A DNA stretch of 64,000 nucleotides from Lithodes maja (GCA_037953745.1 JBAKBP010000686.1:1-64000), one strand, 5' to 3'. Shown: positions 1-11,120, counted from the first letter of the stretch. Notes: a model not told the origin generated them from the sequence alone. Numbers and translations: made by a program.

Positions 1-4
1 GGAG

Positions 5-219
5 TTAACCCTTTCAGTACCAGGGACGTCCTTTTCATCATATTCTGGCAACTATTAGACGTTTTTTTTCAGCTTAGGTAGGACCTCAAGCAATAATAAG
101 GCTTCAAAATATCTCAACCAACCTTTTTAACTACCACAGATCCTTCCTAAGCTGCATAATATCGTCTAAATATAGCTAGAATAAAATATAAAAGACGTCG
201 CCGGGACAACAGAGGTTAA
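5..219 (+). mobile_element. TTAA MITE family M1, full copy
   Basis: TTAA lies at both ends (5-8 and 216-219). The left end reads TTAACCCTTTCAGTACC and the right end carries GACGTCGCCGG, the inverted counterpart seen in other copies. The interior holds inverted stretches built on CAGCTTAGG / CCTAAGCTG. No coding capacity. TTAA boundaries suggest mobilisation by a piggyBac-type transposase, which is inference because no such transposase is in the window. Confidence 0.8.
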
Positions 220-235
220 TAAGAAATACCATAAG

Positions 236-1374
236 CTACCTCTTCAGGTCGAGTTTAACAACGTAAGAACCACTCTCAAGAAGGATGTAAAGAGTATTAT
301 ATTTGTAATCATAATGGGAAAGGTATTGGAAAAGCATTTCACGGCCCATGGTCAAGTCGGTCGGGCCTTCATCATAAGGATGGGTGATTATATATTCGAT
401 ATATATTTTGTTGCTTATTTGAAACCTGAATTTTCCGGGGATCTTTATGTCGGCCGCTTCTAACCTCTGAGCACAACTAGGTCACACACAAAGCCCATTC
501 CCGAGTCCAAGAGAATATCAAAGGTTTGTTTACCAATGAGGCGCCTTTCTTTGCCCATTAATCTTCCTTTCAGTACCGGTGACGATGGTGTCTCACGGAT
601 CTTGTGGCGTATTGGTTTACCAAACATATACAGAGATTTAAAATAAAGCCTCGGAGAAATGTAGGAGAAGTGCTGGACGGCGTTTAAGCGAGCGAGAGTC
701 GGACGACCAATAACATTAGACCCATCTCTTGTCACGATGACATCCATATAAAATGTCTGCCCATTTTTTAGACAGACTTCTACATTGGGGAATTTTAATC
801 CGAAACAAGGTATATTTCCCTCCCAACACTCCATAATAAATTTTACCAATGTGTAGGGATATTTTTCTTCAAGTCTCAAGATCATTGCAGTGGTGGTTGA
901 AACTGAATTTATGGTACAGCCAGAGTCAAGCAGGAAATCTACACAATGATTGTTTATGTTAACTGGCAATGTGGACATGCTCCTTAGGGCCGACAGGTCG
1001 GTGTCATCATATGGGCAGAGATCTACTGCCGAATGTTTGGACAATTTCCACAGAGGATTGCGGGTTTCCGGTACTTTCTTAGGTCTGGGCGTTATACAGA
1101 AACGCAACCCTCGACCCGTAGGCCTACTGCCAACCCTTGCACGGCAACCGATGTTTAGTTTTCTTGCCATTGCTACAGTCGCTCGTTGCTCTCCCTTCTT
1201 CCACTGTCTCCTTTCCAGCATTTTCCTATCCATAATCTTGATCCTTTCTTCTGCCCGCTTCTTAGCCCTCGCATCCCGTCGTAGTACATCTAGATTTACG
1301 TCCATTTTACAGTTGTTGTCGAAATATGTTACTTCAGCAATCTTCCGGGAGTTGCAGTCAACCAATGAGCACAT
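236..1374 (-). pseudogene. Frameshifted gene with two tandem retropepsin-like modules
   Basis: The main frame runs from an ATG at 1374 to a stop at 460 (304 codons). The N-terminal ~110 residues are Arg/Lys-rich (alternating DRK, RRQWKK) with no recognised domain. A clan AA aspartic-protease-like motif follows at about residue 147 (FLLDSGCTINS), and about 75 residues later comes an (I/V)IGRPTLARL stretch resembling the conserved C-terminal Gly-Arg motif of retropepsins. A second active-site-like motif (DILLDSGMG) lies at about residue 286. The frame then stops, but in the -1 frame coding resumes for about 75 codons to a stop at 236, again with an IIT...MGREML stretch matching the second half of module 1. 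The break is best read as a frameshift inside a second protease module. No RT, integrase or zinc knuckle is visible nearby. It could be a retroelement remnant or a captured protease gene. An M1 copy abuts its 3' side. Confidence 0.5.
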
Positions 1375-1864
1375 TATTGATAATTTATTAACTTTAAACT
1401 GATAAAAATACCGAGAGAAAGTCTATTTACTCTCACTGATGTCCGCACAGGAAGTGTGATGATATGCCAATATTTTGTTATTTTACCCACGCAGATATTA
1501 GTGGTGAGGAAAGAGGAAAGAAATCCACTTCTAAAAATAGTATAACGCTATCTATAGCACCATACTAGTGGTGTGTGTGTATATAGATGATTTGTAATGT
1601 CGATAAAATAGCGAATTTAGCGTGCGCCTATATTATATTAAAGTTACTCCTAATATTCCTTTGGTTTTCTCGGAAACACTATCAAAGAAAACTATGAATA
1701 ATATTTGGTAAACTATTATATTTTCTTGTAACATTAATATTAAGCAAATTAATTATTTAATCACTAACCAAATAGACTTCAAACTTTTTAAAGGATATAT
1801 ATGTATATATATATATATAAATAACCAACAGTGCTCAATAAATCAAGTGTTGCCTTACTATATA
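1375..1864. other. AT-rich spacer, no gene seen
   Basis: No credible ORF. A short (TA)n run sits at about 1796-1818 and a (TG)n run at about 1571-1580. The minus-strand gene's promoter would lie here, but I see no clear TATA/initiator pair. Confidence 0.5.
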
Positions 1865-1865
1865 G

Positions 1866-1943
1866 TCCGTTCATTCTAGGTTGGGCAGAAATCGTAACCT
1901 TTAATACCTCTCATAACTAAAAAACGACTAAAGTAATCAATAC
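1866..1943 (+). mobile_element. Partial M4 foldback element
   Basis: It begins TAGTCCGTTCATTCTAGG and contains ACTAAAAAACGACTA, which matches the left part of the complete M4 copy at 27667-27876. The right half is missing and the copy ends in (CA)n next to a SINE. Confidence 0.5.
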
Positions 1944-1958
1944 ACACACACACACACA

Positions 1959-2412
1959 GCCCGTAGCCTAGTAGGTAGAGCTCTCGTCTCACACACGAGG
2001 GGTCTGGGGGTTCAATTCTCGGCCGGGCGGAGACAAATTGGGCTTGTCTCCTTTCATGTGTTAGCCTCAGTTCACCTAGCTGTAAATAGGTACCTGGAAT
2101 AAGTGGACGACGTTGTGACGTCCCATCTGGGGTTGGCAAAAATGGTACAAGGCGAGATGGGTATCATATGGTTCACCTAAGCTGATGGCTACCTAAGCCT
2201 TCGGGCGAGACGGTACCGTCTATAGTGAGAATGGTACCATACAGATCCACCCTAAGCCTTAGTTTCCGATGTCGCCAATTGGCTAAATACAGACTACACA
2301 CACATCCACAGCCATTCCAACAGTACATAAAACACTTAACATGCATTTCATGCAATACATTCCCAGTTAAGGAGGCGCGATAATAATGAGCTTAGCTCGC
2401 ATTGCGTGATTC
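1959..2412 (+). mobile_element. SINE-V copy 1 (tRNA-headed SINE)
   Basis: The head (about 75 nt) reads like a tRNA: GCCCGTAGCCTAGTAGGTAG forms the acceptor/box A region, an anticodon stem-loop has CTCGT/ACGAG arms, and the box B region is GGTTCAATTCTCGG. The loop places CAC at the anticodon position, so a Val-type ancestor is plausible. A ~300-nt body follows with a tail CAGACTACACACACA..CCATTCCAACA. A (CA)n run precedes the head. The 3' tail is more diverged than in copies 2 and 3. Confidence 0.8.
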
Positions 2413-2593
2413 CCCTTGACGAACAAATAAATGAGTAACCTAAATACAGACCTACAGGATAGCAAGCTGTAATTTGGATCACGTTGCTTGTACCAGAGGA
2501 ATTTTCAGACCACAGCATTATTGATCAATTCTATACTATCTGATCCGACGTCTTGGGGTTGTTAGGTAATTATTCAATTTGATCTTCATTATT

Positions 2594-2810
2594 TTAACCC
2601 CTTCTGTACCGGCGACGTCCTTTTCATTATATTCTGGCAACTATTAGACGATTGCATTCAGTTTAAAAAAAGGGCCTTAAGCAATTTGCAGGTTTCGAAC
2701 TATCTCACTTAACCCTTTTTACTACCACAGACCCTTCACAAACTGCACAAAATCTTATAAATATAGCTAGAATAAATCTAAATAGACGTCGCCGGTACAG
2801 AAAGGGTTAA
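2594..2810 (+). mobile_element. TTAA MITE M1, full copy
   Basis: TTAA lies at 2594-2597 and 2807-2810. The TIRs TTAACCCCTTCTGTACCGG and its inverted counterpart ending AAAGGGTTAA are nearly perfect, making this the cleanest M1 reference in the window. Confidence 0.85.
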
Positions 2811-2936
2811 AATAGTAAAAGTATTATCCAGTTCGACGTCTGATATTTGCTGGAGGCCCTTTTTAAACTGATTAAAATCGTCTAATAGTAGCCAGGATAA
2901 ATTTAAAAGAACGTCACCGGTATCGAAAAGGGGTAG
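2811..2936 (+). mobile_element. Partial M1 copy abutting the full copy
   Basis: It contains the M1 right half (AAATCGTCTAATAGTAGCC..ACGTCACCGG) but no left terminus. It begins directly after the TTAA of the preceding M1. Confidence 0.55.
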
Positions 2937-3007
2937 ACTAATAATGGTATAATTATTATTTTTTTTACACCAACCAACTTCACATCTAAACTCAATTAAT
3001 GAAATCA

Positions 3008-3085
3008 ACAAATACGTGTGGCACTCCGAGGACTCGAACCCAGGATACTCACATCGAAATTCCGCGCACTATGCATTACGCTATC
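3008..3085 (-). mobile_element. tRNA-like sequence (SINE head)
   Basis: On the minus strand a box A-like TAGCGTAATGCATAG is followed at tRNA spacing by a perfect box B, GGTTCGAGTCC. The remaining cloverleaf pairing is poor, so a SINE head or decayed tRNA pseudogene is more likely than a tRNA gene. Confidence 0.45.
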
Positions 3086-3235
3086 AATCCAATATCCTCG
3101 TCTCTACAAGGCATGGGTTTGAAAATAAAACTCTCATTACATTTGCACACTTTATTATTACAGGGTATTGTTAATAGGTTATTCCCGAAAAAAAAACTAC
3201 GTAACACGGCCTCTGAAACCCATTAGTAGATGGAA

Positions 3236-3960
3236 TTGTATGAAAGAGAGAGAAAGAGTTAGTTAGTTAGTTAGGTAGGTAGGTAGGTTTGGGAGAGTGT
3301 GTGTGCTTGTGATTGAGAGATGGGCTTTCAAAATAAAATATTCTGCTATTATGATCCTTTACCACTGGAAGTGAACTGAATCTTTATCATACTATCTAAT
3401 AATCTCTCTTATACTATCTAGTGCTATCTAATGCTATCGGGCCAAAATGCCCGGACACACGGAGTTTGAAGCAATTTAAGTTATAGGAAGAGGCTAAGAC
3501 TGATTCTTGGAGAGAGTTCCAGAGCTCAGCTTTTGAATAGAAGAAAGATTGGGAGTATCGTTTAATTCTTGGGTTGGAGAGTTGCACAGAGTAGGGGTGG
3601 GATTGTGTTGCAAGACGAGTGCTACGTGTTCTACGAAGAGGGGGGGGGGGGGTTATATACTGAGAGAGCTTTGAGGAACTCTGATTATTGTATTAGTGCT
3701 ATTTAATACTCTAGTATTTATACCCTCAAATAATAATACTATCTAATACTCTAAAATGCTTTCTAATACTCTCTAATAATATCTAATACTATATATTACT
3801 ATTTAATACTCTCCAGACCTCTCTAATACTATCTAATGCTTTATAATACTCTCTAGTTCTATCTGATACTATGTAATTCTCTCTAATAGGCCTACAATCT
3901 AATACCGTCAAATACTCATATATTTTAATACTATCTAATACTTTCTAATGCAATCCAATC
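3236..3960. repeat. Low-complexity tracts around an unassigned segment
   Basis: It opens with (AG)n, (GTTA)n and (GGTA)n runs (3241-3290). From about 3390 to 3960, degenerate tracts built on CTATCTAATACTCT surround a ~200-bp non-repetitive block (3440-3640) that ends in a 13-G run. I do not recognise that block. Confidence 0.5.
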
Positions 3961-4030
3961 CGTGGTCGTTTTCAATTATCTTCATTCCATTTCCTCGTGT
4001 AGCCGTCTGGTATCTGGAGGGGAAGCAGAA

Positions 4031-4170
4031 GTGACCCATTTAGTACGCATTTTCTCTATGGGGGGGGGGGAATGATTGACCCTTTTAGTACGCATTTTCT
4101 CTATTTTTTTGGGGTGGGGGGGGGGGCCCCCAGGGGGCATAATTAACCCTTTTAGTACGCATTATCTCTT
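4031..4170 (+). repeat. Three tandem copies of a TTAACCCTTTTAGTACGCATT terminus
   Basis: The motif (TT)RACCCWTTTAGTACGCATT plus TCTCT recurs at about 4034, 4078 and 4145, separated by G-rich spacers. It resembles the M1 terminus (TTAACCCTTT..AGTACC) but diverges after AGTAC, so it probably belongs to another TTAA MITE. Confidence 0.5.
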
Positions 4171-4888
4171 TATTTTGTATTGCATTAGCCAAACTTTGTC
4201 TGAATATAAGTTGTTTCCCTTGTCCAGACGAGTCATTTGAAACTAGTTTGACATCAGTACCACGGTATACAGTTTGGGGCAAAAATCAGTGTTTCAGAAC
4301 TGTAATGGAAATTACAGGTGCCACAGGCACCAGCATGAAGATACAGATAGCCTCCATCCTATAAAATGTTCCTCATGGGTCCTATATAGTATCAGTGTAC
4401 AAAGTATAATGATTTTATAAAAAAGTGCACGATTTGGCCAAAAATGGTTCCTTATATCCGATGGACTAATAAGCACTTAGGGACTTGAGATAATTTATGC
4501 AACTTATATTATTTATATACTGTATACTGTATAATTATAATTAATGGTTTTATCTATTATTTCCAATGCCTTGCAGTAAGCAATGATGCATTCAATCAAA
4601 GGACTGGAGTTCTCGAAAAGGGGCTCCAGTCCTGACGCTATCTTGACTTACGGTGTGCTGACTTAATAATCCAGAAGGGTTGATAGCCTCTGAAGTCCTA
4701 TTTTAGCTAACTAACTTAGTACTCAATTTCTAACCCAAACGACCATTTCAAGAGGTTCGTTTTGATGTTTGATGGCTTCCCTCACTGTTTCTGTTTGTGT
4801 CTCACCTACTCAGAGACTAATCCAGTTTGATCTCACAAACATCTGTTATTCATGGCACTACACTAAACAAGTGCACCACACTTCTTAT
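4171..4888. other. Unassigned spacer with one perfect hairpin
   Basis: No coding signal. A hairpin with a 9-bp stem GGACTGGAG / CTCCAGTCC occurs at 4601-4632 with a 14-nt loop. The rest is AT-rich. Confidence 0.4.
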
Positions 4889-4889
4889 C

Positions 4890-4959
<70 letters not shown>
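4890..4959. repeat. (CA)n microsatellite
   Basis: About 35 uninterrupted AC dinucleotides lie immediately upstream of a truncated LINE. Confidence 0.95.
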
Positions 4960-4961
<2 letters not shown>

Positions 4962-5466
4962 ATGCGGTTTCCGTGTGGCCTTCCTCTTTTCAGGCCAGGC
5001 GCAGGGACCAAGTCGTCCTCACTCGTCTCCGAATTAGTCATACCCGCTACACACATGGACACTTAATGGCCACTCCACATGCTCCGCCCCCGTGGTGCGC
5101 TACTTGTGCCACAGGCATTACTGTGCGGCACTTTCTCGTCGAATGCCCACTATATGGTCGACAGCGGCAGCGTTACTTTTCTCAGCCTTCTCTTCAGTCT
5201 ATCCTGTCTGACACTCCTTCCTTTAATATTGCCAACTTATTTGCTTTCCTTAAGGAAATTAACATCTTTCATCTGATCTAATGTCTTATACTTTCTTCTA
5301 GTCATATCTTTTTTACTGTTGTTTCTTTTCTTTCTTTTTAGGATGAACGAGTTTTATTGATTTTACCCCTATTTTTTCTATTCTTTTACCCATTTCCGCT
5401 TTTAGCCTCTCCCCAGCCTTATGAGGGCTTTTGCCCAGTAGGCTGTAGACAAATAGTTTTTATTAT

Positions 5467-5470
<4 letters not shown>
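4960..5470 (+). pseudogene. 5'-truncated LINE: C-terminal zinc-finger region and 3' UTR
   Basis: The coding part runs to a stop at 5281. It contains a block (VVLTRLRISHTRYTHGHLM) and a CATCATGITVRHFLVEC Cys-Cys-His-Cys motif characteristic of the C-terminus of Jockey/I/R1-type non-LTR ORF2 proteins downstream of the RT. RT and endonuclease are absent, so this is a 5'-truncated insertion. The following ~190 bp is a T-rich 3' UTR containing CCTTATGAGGGCTTTTGCCC and ending in (TTA)n at about 5455-5470, as expected for a non-LTR tail. Confidence 0.7.

Positions 5471-5497
<27 letters not shown>
5471..5497. repeat. (CA)n immediately 5' of SINE-V copy 2
   Basis: A pure AC run separates the LINE (TTA)n tail from the SINE head. 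It mirrors the (CA)n run on the other side of the SINE. Confidence 0.9.
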
Positions 5498-5498
<1 letters not shown>

Positions 5499-5946
5499 CC
5501 CGTAGCCTAGTGGTAGAGCTCTCGTCTCACACACGAGGGGCCGGGGGTTCAATCCCCGGCCGGGCGGAGACAAATTGGGCTTGTCTCCTTTCATGTGGTA
5601 GCCTCAGTTCACCTAGCTGTAAATAGGTACCTGGAATAAGTGGACGACGTTGTGACATCCCATCTGGGGTTGGCAAAAATGGTACAAGGCGAGATGGGTA
5701 TCATATGGTTCACCTAAGCTGATGGCTACCTAAGCCTTCGGGCGAGACGGTACCGTATTGTGAGAATGGTACCATACAGATCCACCCTAAGCCTTAGTTT
5801 CCGATGTCGCCAATTGGTTAAAAATACAGACTACACACACATACACAGCCATTCCAACGATACATATAACACCTACACATATAGGAGGCGGGAAATAACG
5901 AGCATGCTCACTCCCGCAATACAACTAGAGTAAGTACAACTAGAGT

Positions 5947-5950
<4 letters not shown>
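5498..5950 (+). mobile_element. SINE-V copy 2, full length
   Basis: The tRNA-like head is at 5498-5567. Its anticodon stem CTCGT/ACGAG closes a CTCACAC loop, and its T-arm is CGGGGGTTCAATCCCCG, a near-perfect box B hairpin. The body carries the palindromic pieces AATGGTACC and GGTACCGT. The 3' part has CAGACTACACACACA, then CTCACTCCCGCAATACAAC and a duplicated ACTAGAGTAAGTAC. (CA)n follows directly. Confidence 0.85.

Positions 5951-5998
<48 letters not shown>
5951..5998. repeat. (CA)n immediately 3' of SINE-V copy 2
   Basis: About 24 AC dinucleotides directly follow the SINE tail. Confidence 0.95.
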
Positions 5999-6172
5999 CA
6001 GTTTAAAATAGCGCCTATCACTTTTAACTGTGGGAGAGACATTTGTTACAAGCGGCTTTGCCTTTTGTTTCCTTCATACACACATTAAAATAAAAAAAAA
6101 AGTAATTAAAGTATCTTACCGTAGAATGGTGGTGGTCCTCCTCTTCCTCCTCCTCCTGTTCCCAGGATGATT

Positions 6173-9100
6173 TTATGCTGTAATTGCTACTTCATTGTTT
6201 TCTTTTGGCTGCAGTTCCCTCCATCCTCCTCCTCCTCCCATTTCTCCACCACCAATGCCGCTCCCTCCCATTTGTCCACCACCAATACCGCTGCCTCCCA
6301 TTCCTCCACCACCAATGGCGCTGTCTCCCATTCCTCCACCATCAATGCCGCTGCCTCCCATTCCTCCACCATCAATGCCGCTGCCTCCCATTCCTCCACC
6401 ATCAATGCCGCTGCCTCCCATTCCTCCACCACCAATGCCGCTGCCTCCCATTCCTCCATCACCAATGCCGCTGCCTCCCATTTGTCCACCACCAATGCCG
6501 CTGCCTCCCATTCCTCCATCACCAATGCCGCTGCCTCCCATTTGTCCACCACCAATGCCGCTGCCTCCCATGTGTCCACCACCAATGTCGCTGCCTCCCA
6601 TGTGTCCACCACCAATGTCGCTGCCTCCCATGTGTCCACCACCAATGTCGCTGCCTCCCATTTGTCCACCACCAATGTCGCTGCCTCCCATTTGTCCACC
6701 ACCAATGTCGCTGCCTCCCATGTGTCCACCACCAATGTCGCTGCCTCCCATTTGTCCACCACCAATGTCGCTGCCTCCCATTTGTCCACCACCAATGTCG
6801 CTGCCTCCCATGTGTCCACCACCAATGTCGCTGCCTCCCATTTGTCCACCACCAATGTCGCTGCCTCCCATTTGTCCACCACCAATGCCGCTGCCTCCCA
6901 TGTGTCCACCACCAATGTCGCTGCCTCCCATGTGTCCACCACCAATGTCGCTGCCTCCCATGTGTCCACCACCAATGTCGCTGCCTCCCATTTGTCCACC
7001 ACCAATGTCGCTGCCTCCCATTTGTCCACCACCAATGTCGCTGCCTCCCATTTGTCCACCACCAATGTCGCTGCCTCCCATTTGTCCAACACCAATGCCG
7101 CTGTCTCCCATTTGTCCATCAACAATGCCGCTGCCTCCCATTCCTCCACCACCAATGCCGCTGCCTCCCATTCCTCCACCACCAATGCTGCTGTCTCCCA
7201 TTCCTCCACCACCAATGCCGCTGCCTCCCATTTGTCCACCACCAATGCCGCTGTCTCCCATTCCACCACCACCAATGCCGCTGCCTTCCATTTGTCCACC
7301 AGCAATGTCGCTGCTTCCCATTTTTCCACCACCAATGTCGTTGCCTCCCATTTGTCCAGCACCAATGTCGCTGCCTCCCATTTGTCCACCACCAATGTCG
7401 TTGCCTCCCATTTGTCCACCACCAATGCCGCTGCCTCCCATTTGTCCACCACCAATGTCGCTGCTCCCATTTGTCTACCACCAATGTCGCTGCCTCCCAT
7501 TTGTCCACCACCAATGTCGCTGCCTCCCATTTGTCCACCAATGCCGCTGGCTCCAATTTGTCCACCACCAATGTCGCTGCCTCCCATTCCTCCACCACCA
7601 ATGTCGCTGCCTCCCATTTGTCCATCACCAATGCCGCTGCCTCCCATTTGTCCACCACCAATGTCGCTGCCTCCCATTCCTCCACCACCAATGCCACTGC
7701 CTCCCATTTGTTCACCACCAATGCCGCTGCCTCCCATTTGTCCACCACCAATGTCGCTGCCTCCCATTCCTCCACCACCAATGCCACTGCCTCCCATTCC
7801 TCCACCACCAATGCCACTGCCTCCCATTTGTTCACCACCAATGCCACTGCCTCCCATTTGTCCACCACCAATGCTGCTGCCTCTCATTTGTCCATCACCA
7901 ATGTCGCTGCCTCCCATTTGTCCACCACCAATGTCGCTGCCTGCCATTTGTCCACCACCAATGCCGCTGCCTCCCATTTGTCCACCACCAATGCCGCTGC
8001 CTCCCATTTGTCCACCACCAATGCCACTGCCTCCCATTCCTCCACCACCAATGCCGCTGCCTCCCATTCCTCCACCACCAATATCGCTGCCTCCCATTGC
8101 TCCACCACCAATGCCGCTGCCTCCCATTCCTCCACCACCAATGCTGCTGCCTCCCATTCCTCTACCACCAATGTTGCTGCCTCCCATTTGTCCACCACCA
8201 ATGCCGCTGCCTCCCATTTGTCCACCACCAATGCTTCTGCCTCCCATTTGTCCACCACCAATACCGCTGCCTCCCATTCCTCCACCACCAAAGCCGCTGC
8301 CTCCCATTTGTCCACCACTAATGTCGCTGCCTCCCATTTGTCCACCACCAATGCCACTGCCTCCCATTTGTCCACCACCAATGTCGTTGCCTCCCATTTG
8401 TCCACCACCAATGTCGCTGCCTCCCATTTGTCCACCACCAATGTCGCTGCCTCCCATTTGTCCACCAATGCCGCTGCTTCCCATTTGTCCACCACCAATG
8501 TCGCTGCCTCCCATTCCTCCACCACCAATGCCGCTGCCTCCCATTCGTCCACCACCAATGCCACTGCCTCCCATTCGTCCACCACCAATGCCGCTGCCTC
8601 CCATTCGTCCACCACCAATGTCGCTGCCTCCCATTCCTCCACCACCAATGCCGCTGCCTCCCATTTGTCCACCACCAATGCCGCTGTCTCCCATTCGTCC
8701 ACCACCAATGTCGCTACCACCCATTCCTCCACCACCAATGTCGCTGCCTCCCATTCCTCCACCACCCATGCCGCTGCCTCCCATTCCACCTCCACCTCCC
8801 ATTTGTCCACCACCAATGCCGCTGCCTCCCATTCCTCCACCACCAATGCCGCTGCCTTCCATTTGTCCACCATCAATGCCGCTGCCTCCCATTTGTCCAC
8901 CACCAATGTCGCTGCCTCCCATTCCTCCACCACCAATGCCGCTGCCTCCCATTCCTCCACCACCAATGCCGCTGCCTCTCATTTGTCCACCACCAATGCC
9001 GCTGCCTCCCATTCCTCCACCACAAATGCCGCTGCCTCCCATTTGTCCACCACCAATGCCGCTGCCTCCCATTTGTCCACCACCAATGTCGCTGCCTCCC

Positions 9101-10697
9101 ATTTGTCCACCACCAATGTCGCTGCCTCCCATTTGTCCACCACCAATATCGCTGCCTCCCATTTGTCCACCACCAATGTCGCTGCCTCCCATTTGTCCAC
9201 CACCAATGCCGCTGCCTCCCATTCCTCCAACACTAATGCCGCTGCCTCCCATTTGTCCACCACCAATGTCGTTGCCTCCCATTTGTCCACCACCAATGCC
9301 GCTGCCTCCCATTTGTCTACCACCAACGCCGCTGCCTCCCATTTGTCCACCACCAATGCCGCTGCCTCCTTTTTCTCCACCACTAATGCCGCTGCCTCCC
9401 ATTCCTCCACCACCATTGCCGTTGCCTCCCATTTGTCCACCACCAATGCCGCTGCCTCCCATTCCTCCACCACCAATGCCGCTGCCTCCCATTCTTCCAC
9501 CACCAATGCCGCTGCTTCCCATTTGTCCACCACCAATGCCTCCCATTTGTCCACCACCAATGTCGCTTCCTCCCATTTGTCCACCACCAATGTCGCTGCC
9601 TCCCATTTGTCCACCCCCAATGTCGTTGCCTCCCATTTGTCCACCACCAATGCCGCTGCCTCCCATTTGTCCACCACCAATGCCGCTGCCTCCTATTCCT
9701 CCACCACCAATGCCGCTGCCTCCCATTCCTCCACCACCATTGCCGCTTACTCCCATTCTTCCACCACCATTCCCGCTGCCTCCCATTCTTCCACCACCAT
9801 TGCCGCTGCCTCCCATTTGTCCACCACCAATGCTGCTGCCTCCCATTCCTCCACCACCAATGTCGCTGCCTCCCATTTGTCCACCACCAATGCTGCTGCC
9901 TCCCATTTGTCCACCACCAATGTCGCTTCCTCCCATTTGTTCACCACCAATGCCACTGCCTCCCATTTGTCCACCACCAATGCCGCTGCCTCCCATTTGT
10001 CCACCACGAATGCCGCTGTCTCCCATTTGTCCACCACCAATGTCGCTGCCTCCCATTTGACCACCACCAATGCCGCTGCCTCCCATTTGTCCACCACCAA
10101 TGTCGCTGCCTCCCATTTGTCCACCACCAATGCCGCTGCCTCCCATTTGTCCACCACCAATGTCGCTGCCTCCCATTTGTCCACCACCAATGCCGCTGCC
10201 TCCCATTTGTCTACCAGCAATGCTGCTGCCTCCCATTTGTCCACCATCAATGCCGCTGCCTCCCATTTGTCCACCACGAATGCCGCTGCCTCCCATTTGT
10301 CCACCAGCAATGCCGCTGCCGCCCATTTGTCCACCATCAATGCCGCTGCCTCCCATTTGTCCACCACGAATGTCGCTGCCTCCCATTTGTCCACCACCAA
10401 TGTCGCTGCCTCCCATTTGTCCACCACCAATTTCGCTGCCCCCCATTTGTCCACCACCAATGCCGCTGCCTCCCATTTGTCCACCATTAATACCGCTGCC
10501 TCTCATTTGTCCACCACCAATGCCGCTGCCTCCCATTTGTCCACCACCAATGTCGCTGCCTCCCATTTGTCCACCACCAATGCCTCCCATTCCTCCTCCA
10601 CCTCCTCTCATTTGTCCTCCCATTCCTCCTCCACCTATCCCTCCTCCTACTCCGGGGTTACGTTTTTCTCTCCTCGGCTTTCCAAGTGGCGTTCTTC
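6173..10697 (-). CDS. Possible exon: Gly/Met-rich decapeptide-repeat protein (frame broken once)
   Basis: On the minus strand the Gly frame encodes a decapeptide (about MGGSDIGGGQ) repeated about 145 times. Non-repetitive coding continues past the right edge of the array (GKPRREKRNPGVGGG...) to a plausible splice acceptor TTCTACTTACAG just right of 10697. At the left end the frame closes in a non-repetitive tail ...WRELQPKENNEVAITA with a stop at 6173. One 1-bp deletion near 7465 breaks this frame. Variation affects mainly one residue (Gln/Gly/His/Arg) and an Asp/Gly position. The opposite strand also has splice-like edges: acceptor CTTTTGGCTGCAG before 6215 and donor CCT|GTAAGT at 10700, which would give a Pro-rich PPICPPPMPL repeat. 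Strand is therefore uncertain; I slightly prefer minus. Gly-rich repeats of this kind occur in cuticle and structural proteins, but no function is assigned. Confidence 0.3.
6237..10590. repeat. 30-bp minisatellite, about 145 copies
   Basis: The + strand unit is about CCCATTTGTCCACCACCAAT plus GTCGCTGCCT. Copies stay in exact 30-bp register from 6240 to 7460. Indels I see are 1 bp at about 7465, 3 bp at about 7541 and 8466, and about 12, 6 and 6 bp at about 8788, 9537 and 10583, so all but one are multiples of three. Variation is concentrated at two sites: TTTGTCC/TTCCTCC/TGTGTCC/TTCGTCC, and GTCGCT/GCCGCT/GCCACT. The unit lacks stops in most frames, so long ORFs on both strands are not evidence of coding by themselves. 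Confidence 0.95.
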
Positions 10698-10771
10698 CTG
10701 TAAGTAGAAGTATACCGGTAGTTTAGTTCAGTTCATTGGATGACTATACCCTGTTCCAAATAGGTAGGCCT

Positions 10772-10912
10772 GTAATTGTAAACCCTAATCTCTGTAACTC
10801 AAACAGGACTTAAGCAAATGAGTTGTAAATGTCCACACATATTCCCTGACTGACCCTTTCCAAATGGTAGAAATATTTACAGGATTACTTTAATCGCTTG
10901 TGAGTTATAGAG
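10772..10912 (-). mobile_element. M4 foldback element, diverged copy
   Basis: Flanked by CTCTGTAACTCAAA and GAGTTATAGAGG in inverted arrangement. The interior (CCAAATGGTAGAAATATTTAC) matches, on the opposite strand, the interior of the M4 copy at 27667-27876. The outer TIRs are lost. Confidence 0.55.
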
Positions 10913-11120
10913 GTTTATATTATCCCTCTGGCGTAGGGACGAGGCGACCCCACCGCCCGCCACTTTGTTGGTGCAATCAGCTTCTGGAGCAGTGGACCAC
11001 TGGTTCCTATCTTCAGAAAATTGCTTCCAGCAAGTGCCCCACTGGGGTAAATAAAATAGCAAAACAGTGGTGGAACTGCCTTCCGGGTGAGGGATTGCTC
11101 TAGGTCTGCTCCTTTAGAAC
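10913..11120. other. Unassigned spacer
   Basis: Mixed-composition DNA between the M4 copy and a SINE. No motif or reliable ORF recognised. Confidence 0.4.

Noticed and set aside
1959..2031. Functional tRNA-Val gene in the SINE-V heads
   Set aside because: Acceptor stem pairing is incomplete and the sequence continues into a conserved SINE body in all three copies.
4085..4282. Minus-strand 65-codon ORF with Pro run
   Set aside because: The Pro run comes from a G/C homopolymer tract between TTAA-type termini; nothing else supports it.
6184..10707. Plus-strand ORF of 1507 codons with CRCLPFVHHQ repeats
   Set aside because: It is an alternative frame of the 30-bp repeat that mixes two frames across the 1-bp deletion; the Gly-rich or Pro-rich frames fit the array edges better.
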